A stretch of 64,000 nucleotides of DNA. Source: Bowmanella denitrificans. Lineage in GTDB: Bacteria; Pseudomonadota; Gammaproteobacteria; Enterobacterales; Alteromonadaceae. The position numbers and the translations under genes were made by a program. Under the pieces are notes generated by a model. The model had not been told where the DNA came from, searched no databases, and saw only the letters and a list, made by a program, of their open reading frames with translations. The DNA lies in contig NZ_BAAAEI010000020.1 of assembly GCF_039522935.1 (NCBI RefSeq), positions 62,001-126,000 of the forward strand. The letters run 5' to 3'. Numbering within the stretch: position 1 is the stretch's first letter; each line of letters begins with the position of its first letter. This document shows, in pieces, positions 17,306 through 25,323 of the stretch.

Positions 17306-18184
17306 ATGAAACAGATACTAGTCATTGCAGATCTCCCGGGAAACAAGCCCAAGGCCCTGGCGAAAGCCAAATTAGTTGCAGAGGCATTAGATGCTCAGGT
17401 AACGGTGTTGAGCTTTGTGCATGAACAACTTAAACATCTACCCGACAACCTTAGCAATGCGCAACAACAGGAAGTTCAGCAAAGCCTGATTGAGCAGCGT
17501 CAGCAATGGCTGGAACGCCAACTCAAAGATACCGGACTGAACGATGCCAGTGTACAGACTCAGGTGATCTGGGAGAAAAACATTGCCCAGTGGGTGGAAG
17601 CTTACGGTCGGCGTCATCGCCATGACCTGATTATTAAAACCGGACATCGCACTGAGAACTTGTTTTACACGCCAACAGACTGGCATTTGCTCAGAACCAG
17701 CAGTGCGCCGGTTTTACTAGTAGCTGAGAAAAAATGGAAAAAGCAGCACAATGTGCTGGTTACATTGGATCTTGGTAGTAAGCTACAAAGCAAGCAAGCT
17801 TTGAACAGGCAATTACTGGCCACAGGTATTGAGTGGGTACGTCATTTTGGCGGCGAATTACATGTGGCTTATTGCCTGCCCATGTCCCCCATGCTGAAAG
17901 ATCTGATGGGGCTAAGCGCCAAGAAAATCGCCACTCAGGCCAGACAGCAATATCTGCCGCTGATTCAGGAAATGGCTGGTGACTACCCTATTTCCGAAAA
18001 GCAGCTGCACATTAAGGCCGGTGAACCAGACAAGGTGTTACCCAGTATGGCGGCTGATGTCAATGCGGGCCTGGTCGCCATAGGCACCGTGGGCCGCAAA
18101 GGACTAAAAGGAAAACTGTTGGGTAATACCGCGGAACAAATCCTGACCCTGCTTAAAACCGATGTGATGGCAATTCAGCCTTAA
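17306..18184 (+). CDS. Tandem universal stress protein (UspE-like)
   Basis: 292 residues made of two Usp domains (about 1-140 and 145-292). The second keeps the nucleotide-binding signature GTVGRKGLKGKLLGNTAEQI; the first lacks a clear one. The architecture matches UspE-type proteins of gammaproteobacteria, which respond to stress and growth arrest. A likely FNR/Crp-family operator sits upstream, which would fit induction under low oxygen. A terminator follows directly. Confidence 0.88.
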   Translation: MKQILVIADLPGNKPKALAKAKLVAEALDAQVTVLSFVHEQLKHLPDNLSNAQQQEVQQSLIEQRQQWLERQLKDTGLNDASVQTQVIWEKNIAQWVEAYGRRHRHDLIIKTGHRTENLFYTPTDWHLLRTSSAPVLLVAEKKWKKQHNVLVTLDLGSKLQSKQALNRQLLATGIEWVRHFGGELHVAYCLPMSPMLKDLMGLSAKKIATQARQQYLPLIQEMAGDYPISEKQLHIKAGEPDKVLPSMAADVNAGLVAIGTVGRKGLKGKLLGNTAEQILTLLKTDVMAIQP

Positions 18185-18191
18185 AATAAAA

Positions 18192-18212
18192 AAGCCGCGA
18201 TAATCGCGGCTT
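18192..18212. terminator. Bidirectional terminator between usp and peroxiredoxin genes
   Basis: A 9-bp stem AAGCCGCGA/TCGCGGCTT around TAA, preceded by an A-run and followed by a T-rich stretch. Lies between convergent genes. Confidence 0.85.
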
Positions 18213-18229
18213 CGTTTTAGCTTAAAGAC

Positions 18230-18835
18230 TTACAGCTTGTCGCTGTTTTCCGCCAGGTACTTGGCCACACCTTCGGGGCTTGCCTGCATACCTTCGTTAC
18301 CTTGCTGCCAGCCAGCTGGACATACTTCACCATGCTCCTGGTGGAAATTCAGAGCATCCACCATACGCAGCATTTCGTCTACATTACGGCCCAGCGGCAG
18401 ATCATTAACCACCTGATGACGTACATTACCTTCCTCGTCGATCAGGAAAGAGCCACGGAACGCCACGCCAGCTTCAGGATGCTCAACATCATAGGCCTGG
18501 CAGATTTCATGTTTTACGTCTGCCACCAGCGTGTACTTCACAGGCCCGATACCGCCTTGATTTACCGGCGTATTACGCCATGCGTTGTGGCTGAACTGGG
18601 AGTCAATAGAGATACCAATTACCTCTACACCACGCTTTTGGAATTCTTCGTAACGTTTGTCAAAAGCAATCAGCTCTGAAGGGCAAACAAAAGTGAAATC
18701 AAGTGGGTAGAAAAACAACACGGCTTTTTTGCCTTTAATGGCCTCTTTCAGGTTATAGCTGTCAACAATCTCACCGTTGCCCAGAACGGCAGCGGCAGTG
18801 AAATCCGGGGCGGGACGACCAACTAATACACTCAT
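18230..18835 (-). CDS. 2-Cys peroxiredoxin (AhpC/TSA family)
   Basis: About 200 residues. The peroxidatic Cys is in FTFVCPSEL and the resolving Cys in GEVCPAGW, so this is a typical 2-Cys enzyme reducing hydrogen and organic peroxides. The in-frame ATG at 18847 overlaps the GGAGAA ribosome site, so I prefer the ATG at 18835 (MSVLVGRPAPDF). Its neighbours bfd, bfr and sodB also serve iron and oxidative stress handling. Confidence 0.92.
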   Translation of the reverse strand: MSVLVGRPAPDFTAAAVLGNGEIVDSYNLKEAIKGKKAVLFFYPLDFTFVCPSELIAFDKRYEEFQKRGVEVIGISIDSQFSHNAWRNTPVNQGGIGPVKYTLVADVKHEICQAYDVEHPEAGVAFRGSFLIDEEGNVRHQVVNDLPLGRNVDEMLRMVDALNFHQEHGEVCPAGWQQGNEGMQASPEGVAKYLAENSDKL

Positions 18836-19059
18836 CATCTTCTCCATTTATTGGTTGATGTTTTGCTTACTGCGTTTGCTGCGCAATAAGTCTCAGAAAA
18901 ACTAGAACACAAGATAAGGGCACATGCAGTGCAAACCAAGAGCAAAAACAAAATTGCTGCACTAAATGTCGAATTACTGCACTGGCCTTCATTGACTTCA
19001 CCTAAATTTAAGTGAGATTTCTTATCAATCTCAAACAAATTTCTTGGCAAAACACCTAA

Positions 19060-19074
19060 TAACAATTATTATCA
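19060..19074. promoter_or_regulatory. Candidate Fur box upstream of bfd
   Basis: TAACAATTATTATCA is a 7-1-7 inverted repeat that, read on the minus strand, matches TGATAAT-n-ATTATCA at 12 of 14 arm positions. It lies 26 bp before the bfd start, where a Fur repressor site is expected for an iron-starvation gene. Confidence 0.6.
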
Positions 19075-19099
19075 TTTGTAGTGTTATAGGAGTTGTACT

Positions 19100-19294
19100 T
19101 TGTTCGTTTGTCTTTGCCACGGAATTACCGATAAGCACATTGCCCAAGCCGTCCGCGAGGAAGGCGTTGGAAATATGCGTGAGCTGCGTAAACAGCTGGG
19201 TGTTGGCAGTCAATGCGGGAAATGTGTACAACTGGCCCAACAGGTCATAGATAACACTATAGTTGATGAGTCCTTATTTAAGGACGTCAGCTAA
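19100..19294 (+). CDS. bfd: Bacterioferritin-associated ferredoxin
   Basis: 64 residues with a BFD-type [2Fe-2S] site: C-x-C in FVCLCHG and C-x2-C in SQCGKC. Reduces the bacterioferritin core to release iron. The start is TTG at 19100 behind TAGGAG; no ATG gives the conserved N-terminus. A Fur-like box precedes it and bfr follows on the same strand, the common arrangement. Confidence 0.93.
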   Translation: MFVCLCHGITDKHIAQAVREEGVGNMRELRKQLGVGSQCGKCVQLAQQVIDNTIVDESLFKDVS

Positions 19295-19410
19295 ACACAG
19301 TTTGAATAAATTGGCCGGTGACGCATAAGTATTTGTTCTCTATAATGAATGAATCTTAGCCCGCCGTTTTTGTGTTGCTTGGCAAAAATGGCTTACCATG
19401 GAGCCCGGCG

Positions 19411-19884
19411 ATGAAAGGCGATAAATCCCTTATCAAACACCTTAACAAGGTGCTCGGCCATCAATTGGTGGCAATCAATCAGTATTTCCTGCATTCCCGT
19501 ATGTTTAAGAACTGGGGACTGAAGGCGTTGGCCGACAAGGAATATCACGAGTCAATCCGGGAAATGAAACGCGCCGATGATCTGATTGAACGCATTTTGT
19601 TTTTAGACGGCATTCCTAACTTACAGGATTTGGGCAAATTGCATATCGGTGAAGACACCGAAGAGATGCTCAACTGTGATCTGAGCTTTGAACATAAAGC
19701 CCTGCCGGATTTACGCAGTGCCATACAGTGTGCAGAATCCGTGCAGGATTATGTCAGTCGCGACTTACTCGGCAACGTTCTGGATGGCCAGGAAGAGCAT
19801 GTAGACTGGCTGGAAACTCAGTTACAGCTTATCAGCAAACTGGGCATTGAAAACTACAACCAATCACAAATGCATGATGATTAA
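19411..19884 (+). CDS. bfr: Bacterioferritin, heme-type subunit with incomplete ferroxidase site
   Basis: 157 residues aligning end to end with E. coli Bfr, starting MKGDKSLIKHLN behind GGAG (an upstream ATG at 19372 is less likely). The heme ligand Met52 is kept (REMKRAD). Of six dinuclear-iron ligands, Glu51, Glu94 and His130 remain, but Glu18 is Gln, His54 is Arg and Glu127 is Gln. Such subunits in other bacteria form mixed 24-mers with a catalytic partner. No partner gene lies in this window. It presumably provides heme for electron entry from Bfd. Confidence 0.93.
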   Translation: MKGDKSLIKHLNKVLGHQLVAINQYFLHSRMFKNWGLKALADKEYHESIREMKRADDLIERILFLDGIPNLQDLGKLHIGEDTEEMLNCDLSFEHKALPDLRSAIQCAESVQDYVSRDLLGNVLDGQEEHVDWLETQLQLISKLGIENYNQSQMHDD

Positions 19885-19889
19885 TTGAG

Positions 19890-19916
19890 AAGGGGCCGAT
19901 ACGCGCCCCTTTTTTG
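19890..19916. terminator. Bidirectional terminator between bfr and grxD
   Basis: A 7-bp stem AAGGGGC/GCCCCTT with an 8-nt loop, followed by six T. Lies between convergent genes. Confidence 0.8.
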
Positions 19917-19922
19917 TGTCAG

Positions 19923-20279
19923 TTATTCAGCGCTGCCCTGCTCTTCACCTTTATTGGCTTTAGCACGGGCGGCGGCCTCTTTGATTAAGGGCTGCAATTC
20001 ACCTTGCTGGAACATCTCCAGGACAATGTCACAGCCGCCGACCAGTTCACCTTCCACCCAAAGCTGCGGAAAGGTGGGCCAATTGGCATAAGCGGGTAGT
20101 TCTGCACGAATATCCGGGTTTTGCAGAATATCTACATAAGCAAAGGGTTCGCCACAGGACATCAGCGCCTGCGACGCCTGGGCAGAGAAGCCACAACTGG
20201 GCAGCTTAGGTGAGCCTTTCATATAAATTAGGATGGGATTTTCAGCGATTTGCTGTTTGATTTTTTCCAACGTTTCCAC
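19923..20279 (-). CDS. grxD: Monothiol glutaredoxin, Grx4 type
   Basis: Iron-sulfur cluster carrier with the monothiol CGFS active site (KLPSCGFSAQ), the glutathione-binding WPTFPQLW and GGCDIVLEM. The GTG at 20279, preceded by a GAGG-type site, gives 118 residues (family about 115). The ATG at 20348 would add 23 residues unlike the family. The position between bfr and sodB fits an iron/redox grouping. Confidence 0.92.
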   Translation of the reverse strand: METLEKIKQQIAENPILIYMKGSPKLPSCGFSAQASQALMSCGEPFAYVDILQNPDIRAELPAYANWPTFPQLWVEGELVGGCDIVLEMFQQGELQPLIKEAAARAKANKGEEQGSAE

Positions 20280-20512
20280 AATAACTGCCTCATAATTAGG
20301 GTTAAACGGATTTGCGGCCATTATACGTGTTTTCAAGGCTTGACTCATGCATTGTTCACATAACTTGATTTTGCTGCGATGGGCCGCATCTATATAAGCT
20401 GTCTGGCTGGCTATTTATTTGCATTGGCTTTAGACTAATAAATAAACCAATAACTTTATAAACTACGATGACAACCACGTCGTCGACCTTATGACTAACA
20501 TGGAGAATTTAC

Positions 20513-21097
20513 ATGGCTTTTGAACTTCCCCCATTGCCGTACGAAAAAAATGCATTGGAACCGCATATCTCTGCTGAAACTCTGGATTACCATTATGGCA
20601 AGCACCACAACACCTATGTGGTGAAGCTGAACGGCTTGATTGAAGGCACAGAATTCGCCAACAAATCTCTGGAAGACATTGTACGTAGTTCTCAGGGTGG
20701 CGTATTTAACAATGCTGCACAAATCTGGAACCACACTTTTTACTGGCACAGCCTGAGTCCAAATGGCGGTGGTGAACCAGCCGGTGCACTGGCCGATGCA
20801 ATCAACGCAAAATGGGGCTCCTTTGCCGCATTCAAAGAAGCCTTCAATGACAAGGCAGTCAATAACTTTGGTTCAAGCTGGACCTGGTTGGTAAAATTGG
20901 CCGATGGCAGCCTGGATATTGTAAACACCAGCAATGCTGGTACGCCTATCACTGAAGCAGGCGTAACGCCGCTGATGACGGTGGATCTATGGGAGCATGC
21001 CTACTACATTGATTACCGCAATCTGCGCCCTAAGTACCTGGAAGGTTTCTGGGCTTTGATCAACTGGGATTTCGCAGCACAGAACTTTGCCAAGTAA
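20513..21097 (+). CDS. sodB: Superoxide dismutase, iron type
   Basis: 194 residues. Metal ligands His (HHNTYV), His (NHTFYWHSL), Asp and His (DLWEHAYYIDY) are present. The sequence GSSWTWLV with AAQIWNHTFYW follows the Fe-SOD rather than the Mn-SOD pattern. It has a GGAG ribosome site before the ATG and a strong terminator after it. Cytoplasmic superoxide removal. Confidence 0.95.
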   Translation: MAFELPPLPYEKNALEPHISAETLDYHYGKHHNTYVVKLNGLIEGTEFANKSLEDIVRSSQGGVFNNAAQIWNHTFYWHSLSPNGGGEPAGALADAINAKWGSFAAFKEAFNDKAVNNFGSSWTWLVKLADGSLDIVNTSNAGTPITEAGVTPLMTVDLWEHAYYIDYRNLRPKYLEGFWALINWDFAAQNFAK

Positions 21098-21110
21098 TCT
21101 CAGCAAAAAC

Positions 21111-21138
21111 AAAAAAAGCGCCTGTTGGCGCTTTTTTT
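21111..21138. terminator. Bidirectional terminator between sodB and fadR
   Basis: AAAAAAAGCGCC, loop TGTT, GGCGCTTTTTTT: a perfect stem with poly-A and poly-T arms between convergent genes. Confidence 0.93.
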
Positions 21139-21151
21139 ATGTCTAAGACAA

Positions 21152-21862
21152 TCAGTCCACTAAGTCCTGCGGCATATCACCGCGAATTTCATGCCAAATC
21201 TTGCCGCTGGCAATCCCGTATTTGCGAATCAGGCCTGGAACCTGCTCATGGGCCCCCGTTTGTGCAAGTTGTAATAACTGTGCGTAGTAATCACGGGCCA
21301 GATTACGGGACTTGCTATTAGAGAAATAATAACCGCCAATTCTGGCGTATAAGCCGCGAAAGCCGTTCATCATCAGTACATAAACCCGGTTGCCAGACGC
21401 CAGCGCCAGATCATGGTTAATGCGGTAATCATAATCAGCGAAAGCCTGACCGTCTTCAGGCACATCCGAATAGCCTTTAAGGAGTTCAGCAGCCTGCTCC
21501 GGCGAGTTTTTAATTGCCCCGCGAATAAATACCGCACTGACACTGGTACGTGCAGCCAATAGATGATCAACAAGCTCTGGAATACCATCCTGGTCCAGAC
21601 GCGCCAGAGTTTCCAGAATATTCAGACCACAAGTTTCCCAGAAGTTATTCACTTTCGTGGGCTTGCCATGCTGAATAGTTAGCCAACCATCCCGCGCCAA
21701 CCTCTGCAACACTTCCCGTAAAGTAGTACGGGTCACTCCGATAAGTTCAGATAATTCCCGCTCAGCCGGCAGGATAGTTCCGGGTGGAAATCTGCCGCTC
21801 CAAATAGATTCAACAATATATTCTTCGGCAAATCCTGCTGGACTCTGGGACTTATAGATCAT
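21152..21862 (-). CDS. fadR: Fatty acid metabolism regulator FadR
   Basis: 236 residues: a GntR-type winged helix (SIWSGRFPPGTILPAERELSE, then TRTTLREVLQRLARDGWL) and a C-terminal all-helical acyl-CoA-binding domain (FadR_C). It represses beta-oxidation and activates unsaturated fatty acid synthesis in the absence of long-chain acyl-CoA. Divergent from nhaB, as in Vibrio and related genera. A FadR-like operator lies just upstream, suggesting autoregulation. Confidence 0.94.
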   Translation of the reverse strand: MIYKSQSPAGFAEEYIVESIWSGRFPPGTILPAERELSELIGVTRTTLREVLQRLARDGWLTIQHGKPTKVNNFWETCGLNILETLARLDQDGIPELVDHLLAARTSVSAVFIRGAIKNSPEQAAELLKGYSDVPEDGQAFADYDYRINHDLALASGNRVYVLMMNGFRGLYARIGGYYFSNSKSRNLARDYYAQLLQLAQTGAHEQVPGLIRKYGIASGKIWHEIRGDMPQDLVD

Positions 21863-21900
21863 GCAAAAGCTCGCTTAATACCGATTAGTTTTTGTTATCA

Positions 21901-21917
21901 AACTGATTGTACCAGAT
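21901..21917. promoter_or_regulatory. Candidate FadR operator
   Basis: AACTGATTGTACCAGAT matches the FadR consensus AACTGGTCGGACCAGTT at 13 of 17 positions, with both half-sites recognisable. It lies 39 bp upstream of the fadR start, in the fadR-nhaB intergenic region. Confidence 0.6.
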
Positions 21918-22192
21918 GTGTATGCTAATTAAACCAAATTACTGCAGAGGCCATGGTGGCGCCAATTCACCTCTTTCGCCATACTGAATATGACAGATTA
22001 TCCCGCACTCAGAAGGGGTAAACATCAGAATTGGCTTGCTTTTTTCGGCACTTCTCATTAAAACAACAGTAGTCGGTTTCCTCATCGAGAACCCAGCGGC
22101 CTACTAACAACTGTGGAGCAGGACGCAGGCAAAGCGCTCCGACTGGCTGGCCGATGGTGATCCACCCCACTACACCGAAAGGACCACTTAGC
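21918..22192. other. Remainder of the fadR-nhaB intergenic region
   Basis: The gap between fadR and nhaB is about 330 bp. Apart from the FadR-like site there is no gene I trust. A 61-codon minus-strand frame (from an ATG opposite the nhaB start) is open but runs over the nhaB ribosome site and has no recognised family. Confidence 0.5.
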
Positions 22193-23764
22193 ATGCAACA
22201 ATCCATGGTCGACGCACTGTTCAGAAATTTTCTCGGTAATGCGCCTGACTGGTATAAAAAAACCATCATCGCATTTTTAATTATCAACCCCTTGCTGTTT
22301 CAGCTCAGCCCTTACATGGCAGGGTGGGCGCTGGTACTGGAATTTATCTTCACCCTGGCCATGGCGCTTAAGTGTTACCCCTTGCAACCCGGAGGCTTGT
22401 TGGTCATCGAAGCGGTATTTATCGGAATGACCAGCCCGGAGCATATCAAGCATGAGGTGGTGGTAAATATCGAGGTGTTGCTGCTGCTGATTTTTATGGT
22501 GGCGGGTATCTACTTTATGAAAGACCTGCTGCTGTTTCTGTTCACCAAGCTACTTATCCGGTTGCGTAGTAAAGTAGCATTGGCTCTGGCTTTTACGTTG
22601 TCATCCGCTTTGCTGTCCGCCTTCCTGGATGCCTTAACCGTAATTGCGGTGATTATCAGTGTGGCGACAGGTTTCTATTCCATTTACCACAAAGTGGCTT
22701 CCGGTAAAGATTACCATCATGAGCACGACCATACTGCTGATGAGAGTATGCCGGTGCCCAGCCGTGAAGACTTGGAAGGCTTTCGCAGTTTCCTGCGTAA
22801 CCTGATGATGCATGCTGCCATTGGTACCGCCCTGGGGGGGGTAACCACCATGGTGGGTGAACCGCAAAACCTGATTATTGCCGATAAGGCCGGATGGAAC
22901 TTTGTCGAGTTTCTGATGCGTATGAGCCCAATTACCCTCCCGGTACTGATTGGCGGCTTGCTTACCACGGTGCTCTTAGAAAAGTTCAAGCTGTTTAGCT
23001 ACGGTGCACAGTTGCCGGATACAGTACGAACGATATTGTCAGACTATAGCCACTATGTTGACCAGCAACGCACCAAGAAAGACACAGCTAAGCTGTACAT
23101 CCAGTCTCTGATTGCCGTTTGGTTGGTGGTTGGCCTGGCTTTCCATTTGTCGGCTGTTGGACTCATTGGCCTGTCAGTTATTGTACTGGCCACTGCGTTT
23201 TGCGGCGTGGTCGACGAGCACCAGATAGGTAAGGCATTTGAAGAGGCGCTGCCTTTTACTTCACTTTTGTGTGTGTTTTTTGCTGTTGTGGCGGTCATTA
23301 TCGATCAGGGGTTATTTACACCGGTAATCGAATGGGTTCTGACCTTTGAAGGTAAAACCCAGTTGGTGATGTTTTATTTAGCCAATGGTTTGCTATCCAT
23401 GGTCAGCGATAATGTGTTTGTGGGTTCTGTGTATATTACTGAGGTAAGTGCTGCACTAAAACATGGTCATATTACCCGTGACCAGTTTGATATGCTGGCC
23501 GTAGCCATTAATACCGGCACCAATTTGCCCAGTGTGGCAACGCCTAACGGACAAGCAGCTTTCCTGTTTTTGTTAACGTCAGCCCTCGCGCCATTACTAC
23601 GACTTTCATACGGTCGAATGGTGTATATGGCCTTGCCTTATACCGTTGTGCTGACCTTGATTGGTCTGGCCGCCACTTACTTCGGCCTGCTGGAAATGAC
23701 CGATTGGCTATACCATATGGAATGGATTAGTCATCATAGTCCTAGCGAAGTACCGCACGATTAA
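22193..23764 (+). CDS. nhaB: Na+/H+ antiporter NhaB
   Basis: 523-residue polytopic membrane protein of the NhaB family, with about twelve helices (LIRLRSKVALALAFTLSSAL, TTMVGEPQNLIIAD, NTGTNLPSVATPNGQAAF). Expels Na+ in exchange for H+. ATG 22193 is preceded by AAAGGA; the in-frame ATG at 22154 would add 13 residues and lacks a ribosome site. The Na+-coupled MotY and Rnf in the same window fit a marine or saline Na+ economy. Confidence 0.95.
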   Translation: MQQSMVDALFRNFLGNAPDWYKKTIIAFLIINPLLFQLSPYMAGWALVLEFIFTLAMALKCYPLQPGGLLVIEAVFIGMTSPEHIKHEVVVNIEVLLLLIFMVAGIYFMKDLLLFLFTKLLIRLRSKVALALAFTLSSALLSAFLDALTVIAVIISVATGFYSIYHKVASGKDYHHEHDHTADESMPVPSREDLEGFRSFLRNLMMHAAIGTALGGVTTMVGEPQNLIIADKAGWNFVEFLMRMSPITLPVLIGGLLTTVLLEKFKLFSYGAQLPDTVRTILSDYSHYVDQQRTKKDTAKLYIQSLIAVWLVVGLAFHLSAVGLIGLSVIVLATAFCGVVDEHQIGKAFEEALPFTSLLCVFFAVVAVIIDQGLFTPVIEWVLTFEGKTQLVMFYLANGLLSMVSDNVFVGSVYITEVSAALKHGHITRDQFDMLAVAINTGTNLPSVATPNGQAAFLFLLTSALAPLLRLSYGRMVYMALPYTVVLTLIGLAATYFGLLEMTDWLYHMEWISHHSPSEVPHD

Positions 23765-23771
23765 TTTAAAT

Positions 23772-23791
23772 GGCGCCTCTTTCGAGGCGCC
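23772..23791 (+). terminator. Hairpin after nhaB
   Basis: GGCGCCTC, loop TTTC, GAGGCGCC, then a weak T-rich stretch. It may attenuate rather than fully stop transcription into dsbB. Confidence 0.6.
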
Positions 23792-23805
23792 TGTTGTAAT
23801 ACGAG

Positions 23806-24339
23806 ATGCCAATGCAATTGTTTTCCCGGATGGCCGAATGGCCCGCTAAACGCTGGCCCTGGGCCTTGTTATTTATTTCCTCTGTGCTGCTTGAGGCCAC
23901 CGCCTTATACTTCCAATACGGCATGGGCCTTGAGCCTTGTATTATGTGTATTTACCAGCGTAACGCAGTGTTCGGCCTGATGTTCGCCGGTATGGCGGGC
24001 ATGTTGCTGCATAATTACCCGGTAGGCCGCATGCTATCCTATGCCTTATGGGCAGTTTCTGCTGTTTGGGGACTGTTGATTGCAGTGGAACATGTAGACA
24101 TTCAAACTGCGGCCAATCCATTTTTTACGGTGTGTGAAATTGTACCCAACTTCCCAAGCTGGCTACCTTTGCACGAATGGATCCCACAAGTATTTGCCGC
24201 AACCGGCGACTGCGGCAATATAGACTGGTCACTTCTGGATATGAGCATGCCACAATGGATGATCATTATTTTTGCTGTTTATACAGCGTTGTTGGTCATC
24301 AACTTGGTAGCGAGACTGGCGAGGTTCAGAGGTTTTTAA
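23806..24339 (+). CDS. dsbB: Disulfide bond formation protein DsbB
   Basis: 177 residues with four membrane helices. It oxidises DsbA and passes electrons to quinone. The two periplasmic Cys pairs are present: C-x2-C in PCIMCIYQR, and the pair in VCEIVPNFPSW and TGDCGNIDW. It follows nhaB by 41 bp with a hairpin between. The start may be ATG 23806 or the next Met two codons later. Confidence 0.94.
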   Translation: MPMQLFSRMAEWPAKRWPWALLFISSVLLEATALYFQYGMGLEPCIMCIYQRNAVFGLMFAGMAGMLLHNYPVGRMLSYALWAVSAVWGLLIAVEHVDIQTAANPFFTVCEIVPNFPSWLPLHEWIPQVFAATGDCGNIDWSLLDMSMPQWMIIIFAVYTALLVINLVARLARFRGF

Positions 24340-24355
24340 TGCGCCACAACCTGAG

Positions 24356-24664
24356 TCAAATATAAATATCCAAATGACCAGGGGCCGCACGATTTTCACC
24401 TTCTACAGGTTTATCTGAGGTCGCTTTAGCGGCCTTTTTCTTTTTACGCTTTTGTTCCTGCTTTTCCCGTTGCTGACGCTCTTCGGCGGTTAAATTCTTC
24501 TCATCTTCCTCCAAAGAACGCAACTTGGCCTCTTTACTGACCTGTTCAATACGCTGTTCATCCTGAACGGGGTTTACCTTCCCCTGTTTGGGCAAAATGG
24601 GAAACAATAAATCACTCACCATAGACAAGATCCCTTGTTGTATGCCATTCACTACAGCTATCAA
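24356..24664 (-). CDS. Small hypothetical protein with charged coiled-coil region
   Basis: 102 residues, not a family I recognise. The N-terminus is mildly hydrophobic (GIQQGILSMVSDLLFPILP). Residues 35-80 are strongly charged (Glu/Lys/Arg with KRKKKKAAK) and likely coiled coil, and the protein ends GHLDIYI. The frame converges on dsbB. The compositional layout and the defined hydrophobic C-terminus suggest a real gene, but no motif gives a function. Confidence 0.6.
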   Translation of the reverse strand: MIAVVNGIQQGILSMVSDLLFPILPKQGKVNPVQDEQRIEQVSKEAKLRSLEEDEKNLTAEERQQREKQEQKRKKKKAAKATSDKPVEGENRAAPGHLDIYI

Positions 24665-24791
24665 CGAAAATTAACTGGCTTAATCAGTTCGATATTATAT
24701 CGTACAAATTTCAACCAACTTTAATCTTGGACAATCTCTCCGCCCATTCATTCCGTATAAAGCCCTAATGCTATTTTGCTTTAGCTAAAAA
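24665..24791. other. Spacer upstream of the small hypothetical gene
   Basis: AT-rich DNA between the start of the minus-strand gene and the left end of the MITE-like element. Likely holds the promoter of the minus-strand gene; nothing else seen. Confidence 0.4.
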
Positions 24792-25060
24792 TAGAGCGTG
24801 CTGACCTTTTGAGTATGATTTTGCAGCAGTTTGTGGGCCCTTTAAACAAGGCAGCGCGAACGTGGTGTAGTGATTCTACATGAGTGAGTAATAACGCCGT
24901 AGAAAGGGCCCACAAGCGCTGCCCGAAGGGTTCAACCCAGCCCCTCCTGCCTCGGTGTTGCCGGCCTTTGACTTAGGCCCACTAGGCCTGCAGCCCGGCG
25001 TCGTGACCAGAAGGGGCTGGATTTGAACAAAATCTATACTCAAAAGATCAACACGCTCTA
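24792..25060. mobile_element. MITE-like palindromic element (269 bp)
   Basis: Terminal inverted repeats at 24792-24823 and 25028-25060 match over about 32 bp, with two transitions and one 1-nt indel. Inside are nested inverted repeats: TTGTGGGCCCTTT near 24832-24844 pairs with AAAGGGCCCACAA near 24903-24915, and a second pair (24930-24950 and 25008-25026) flanks the right half. There is no believable transposase. The structure is that of a non-autonomous element or a large BIME. It lies between the small gene and the his leader. Confidence 0.7.
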
Positions 25061-25143
25061 AATATTTCAAAAATTTACTCTTGCGTTTTGCCCCGGCCTT
25101 GCAGTAAGTTAATAGCCGCACAGAGATTACACTAACAAACGAA

Positions 25144-25194
25144 ATGATTAAGCAAAGCCTGAAAGCCGTTCACCACCATCACCATACAGCATAA
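25144..25194 (+). CDS. hisL: his operon leader peptide
   Basis: A 16-codon ORF: MIKQSLKAVHHHHHTA then stop. Five consecutive His codons (CAC CAC CAT CAC CAT) sit where ribosome stalling would control the downstream attenuator. This is the classical his leader layout. Confidence 0.93.
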   Translation: MIKQSLKAVHHHHHTA

Positions 25195-25209
25195 CCTTTC
25201 AGGTTCGTG

Positions 25210-25288
25210 CTGGAAGGTTATTGTTACCTTCCAGCGGCATCTCGAACCAGATTTAGATACCCCCGGAAGGAAACTTCCGGGGGTTTTT
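25210..25288 (+). promoter_or_regulatory. his attenuator (pause hairpin and terminator)
   Basis: A first hairpin CTGGAAGGT/TACCTTCCAG lies at about 25210-25233. The terminator stem CCCCCGGAAG, loop GAAA, CTTCCGGGGG, then TTTTT, lies at 25260-25288. It sits between the leader peptide and hisG (25324). When His-tRNA is short, ribosomes stalled on the His codons should favour an antiterminator. Confidence 0.88.
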
Positions 25289-25323
25289 CGTTTTAGGGCG
25301 CGTGAAAAATTAAGGTAGGAATC

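Noticed and set aside
22009..22287. Minus-strand frame between fadR and nhaB with a Cys-rich end
   Set aside because: It overlaps the nhaB start and ribosome site and shows no known family. The codon pattern is not implausible, so conservation in relatives would decide.
24876..25121. 81-codon minus-strand frame
   Set aside because: Lies across the MITE-like palindrome and its right end; composition does not look like a protein and there is no ribosome site.
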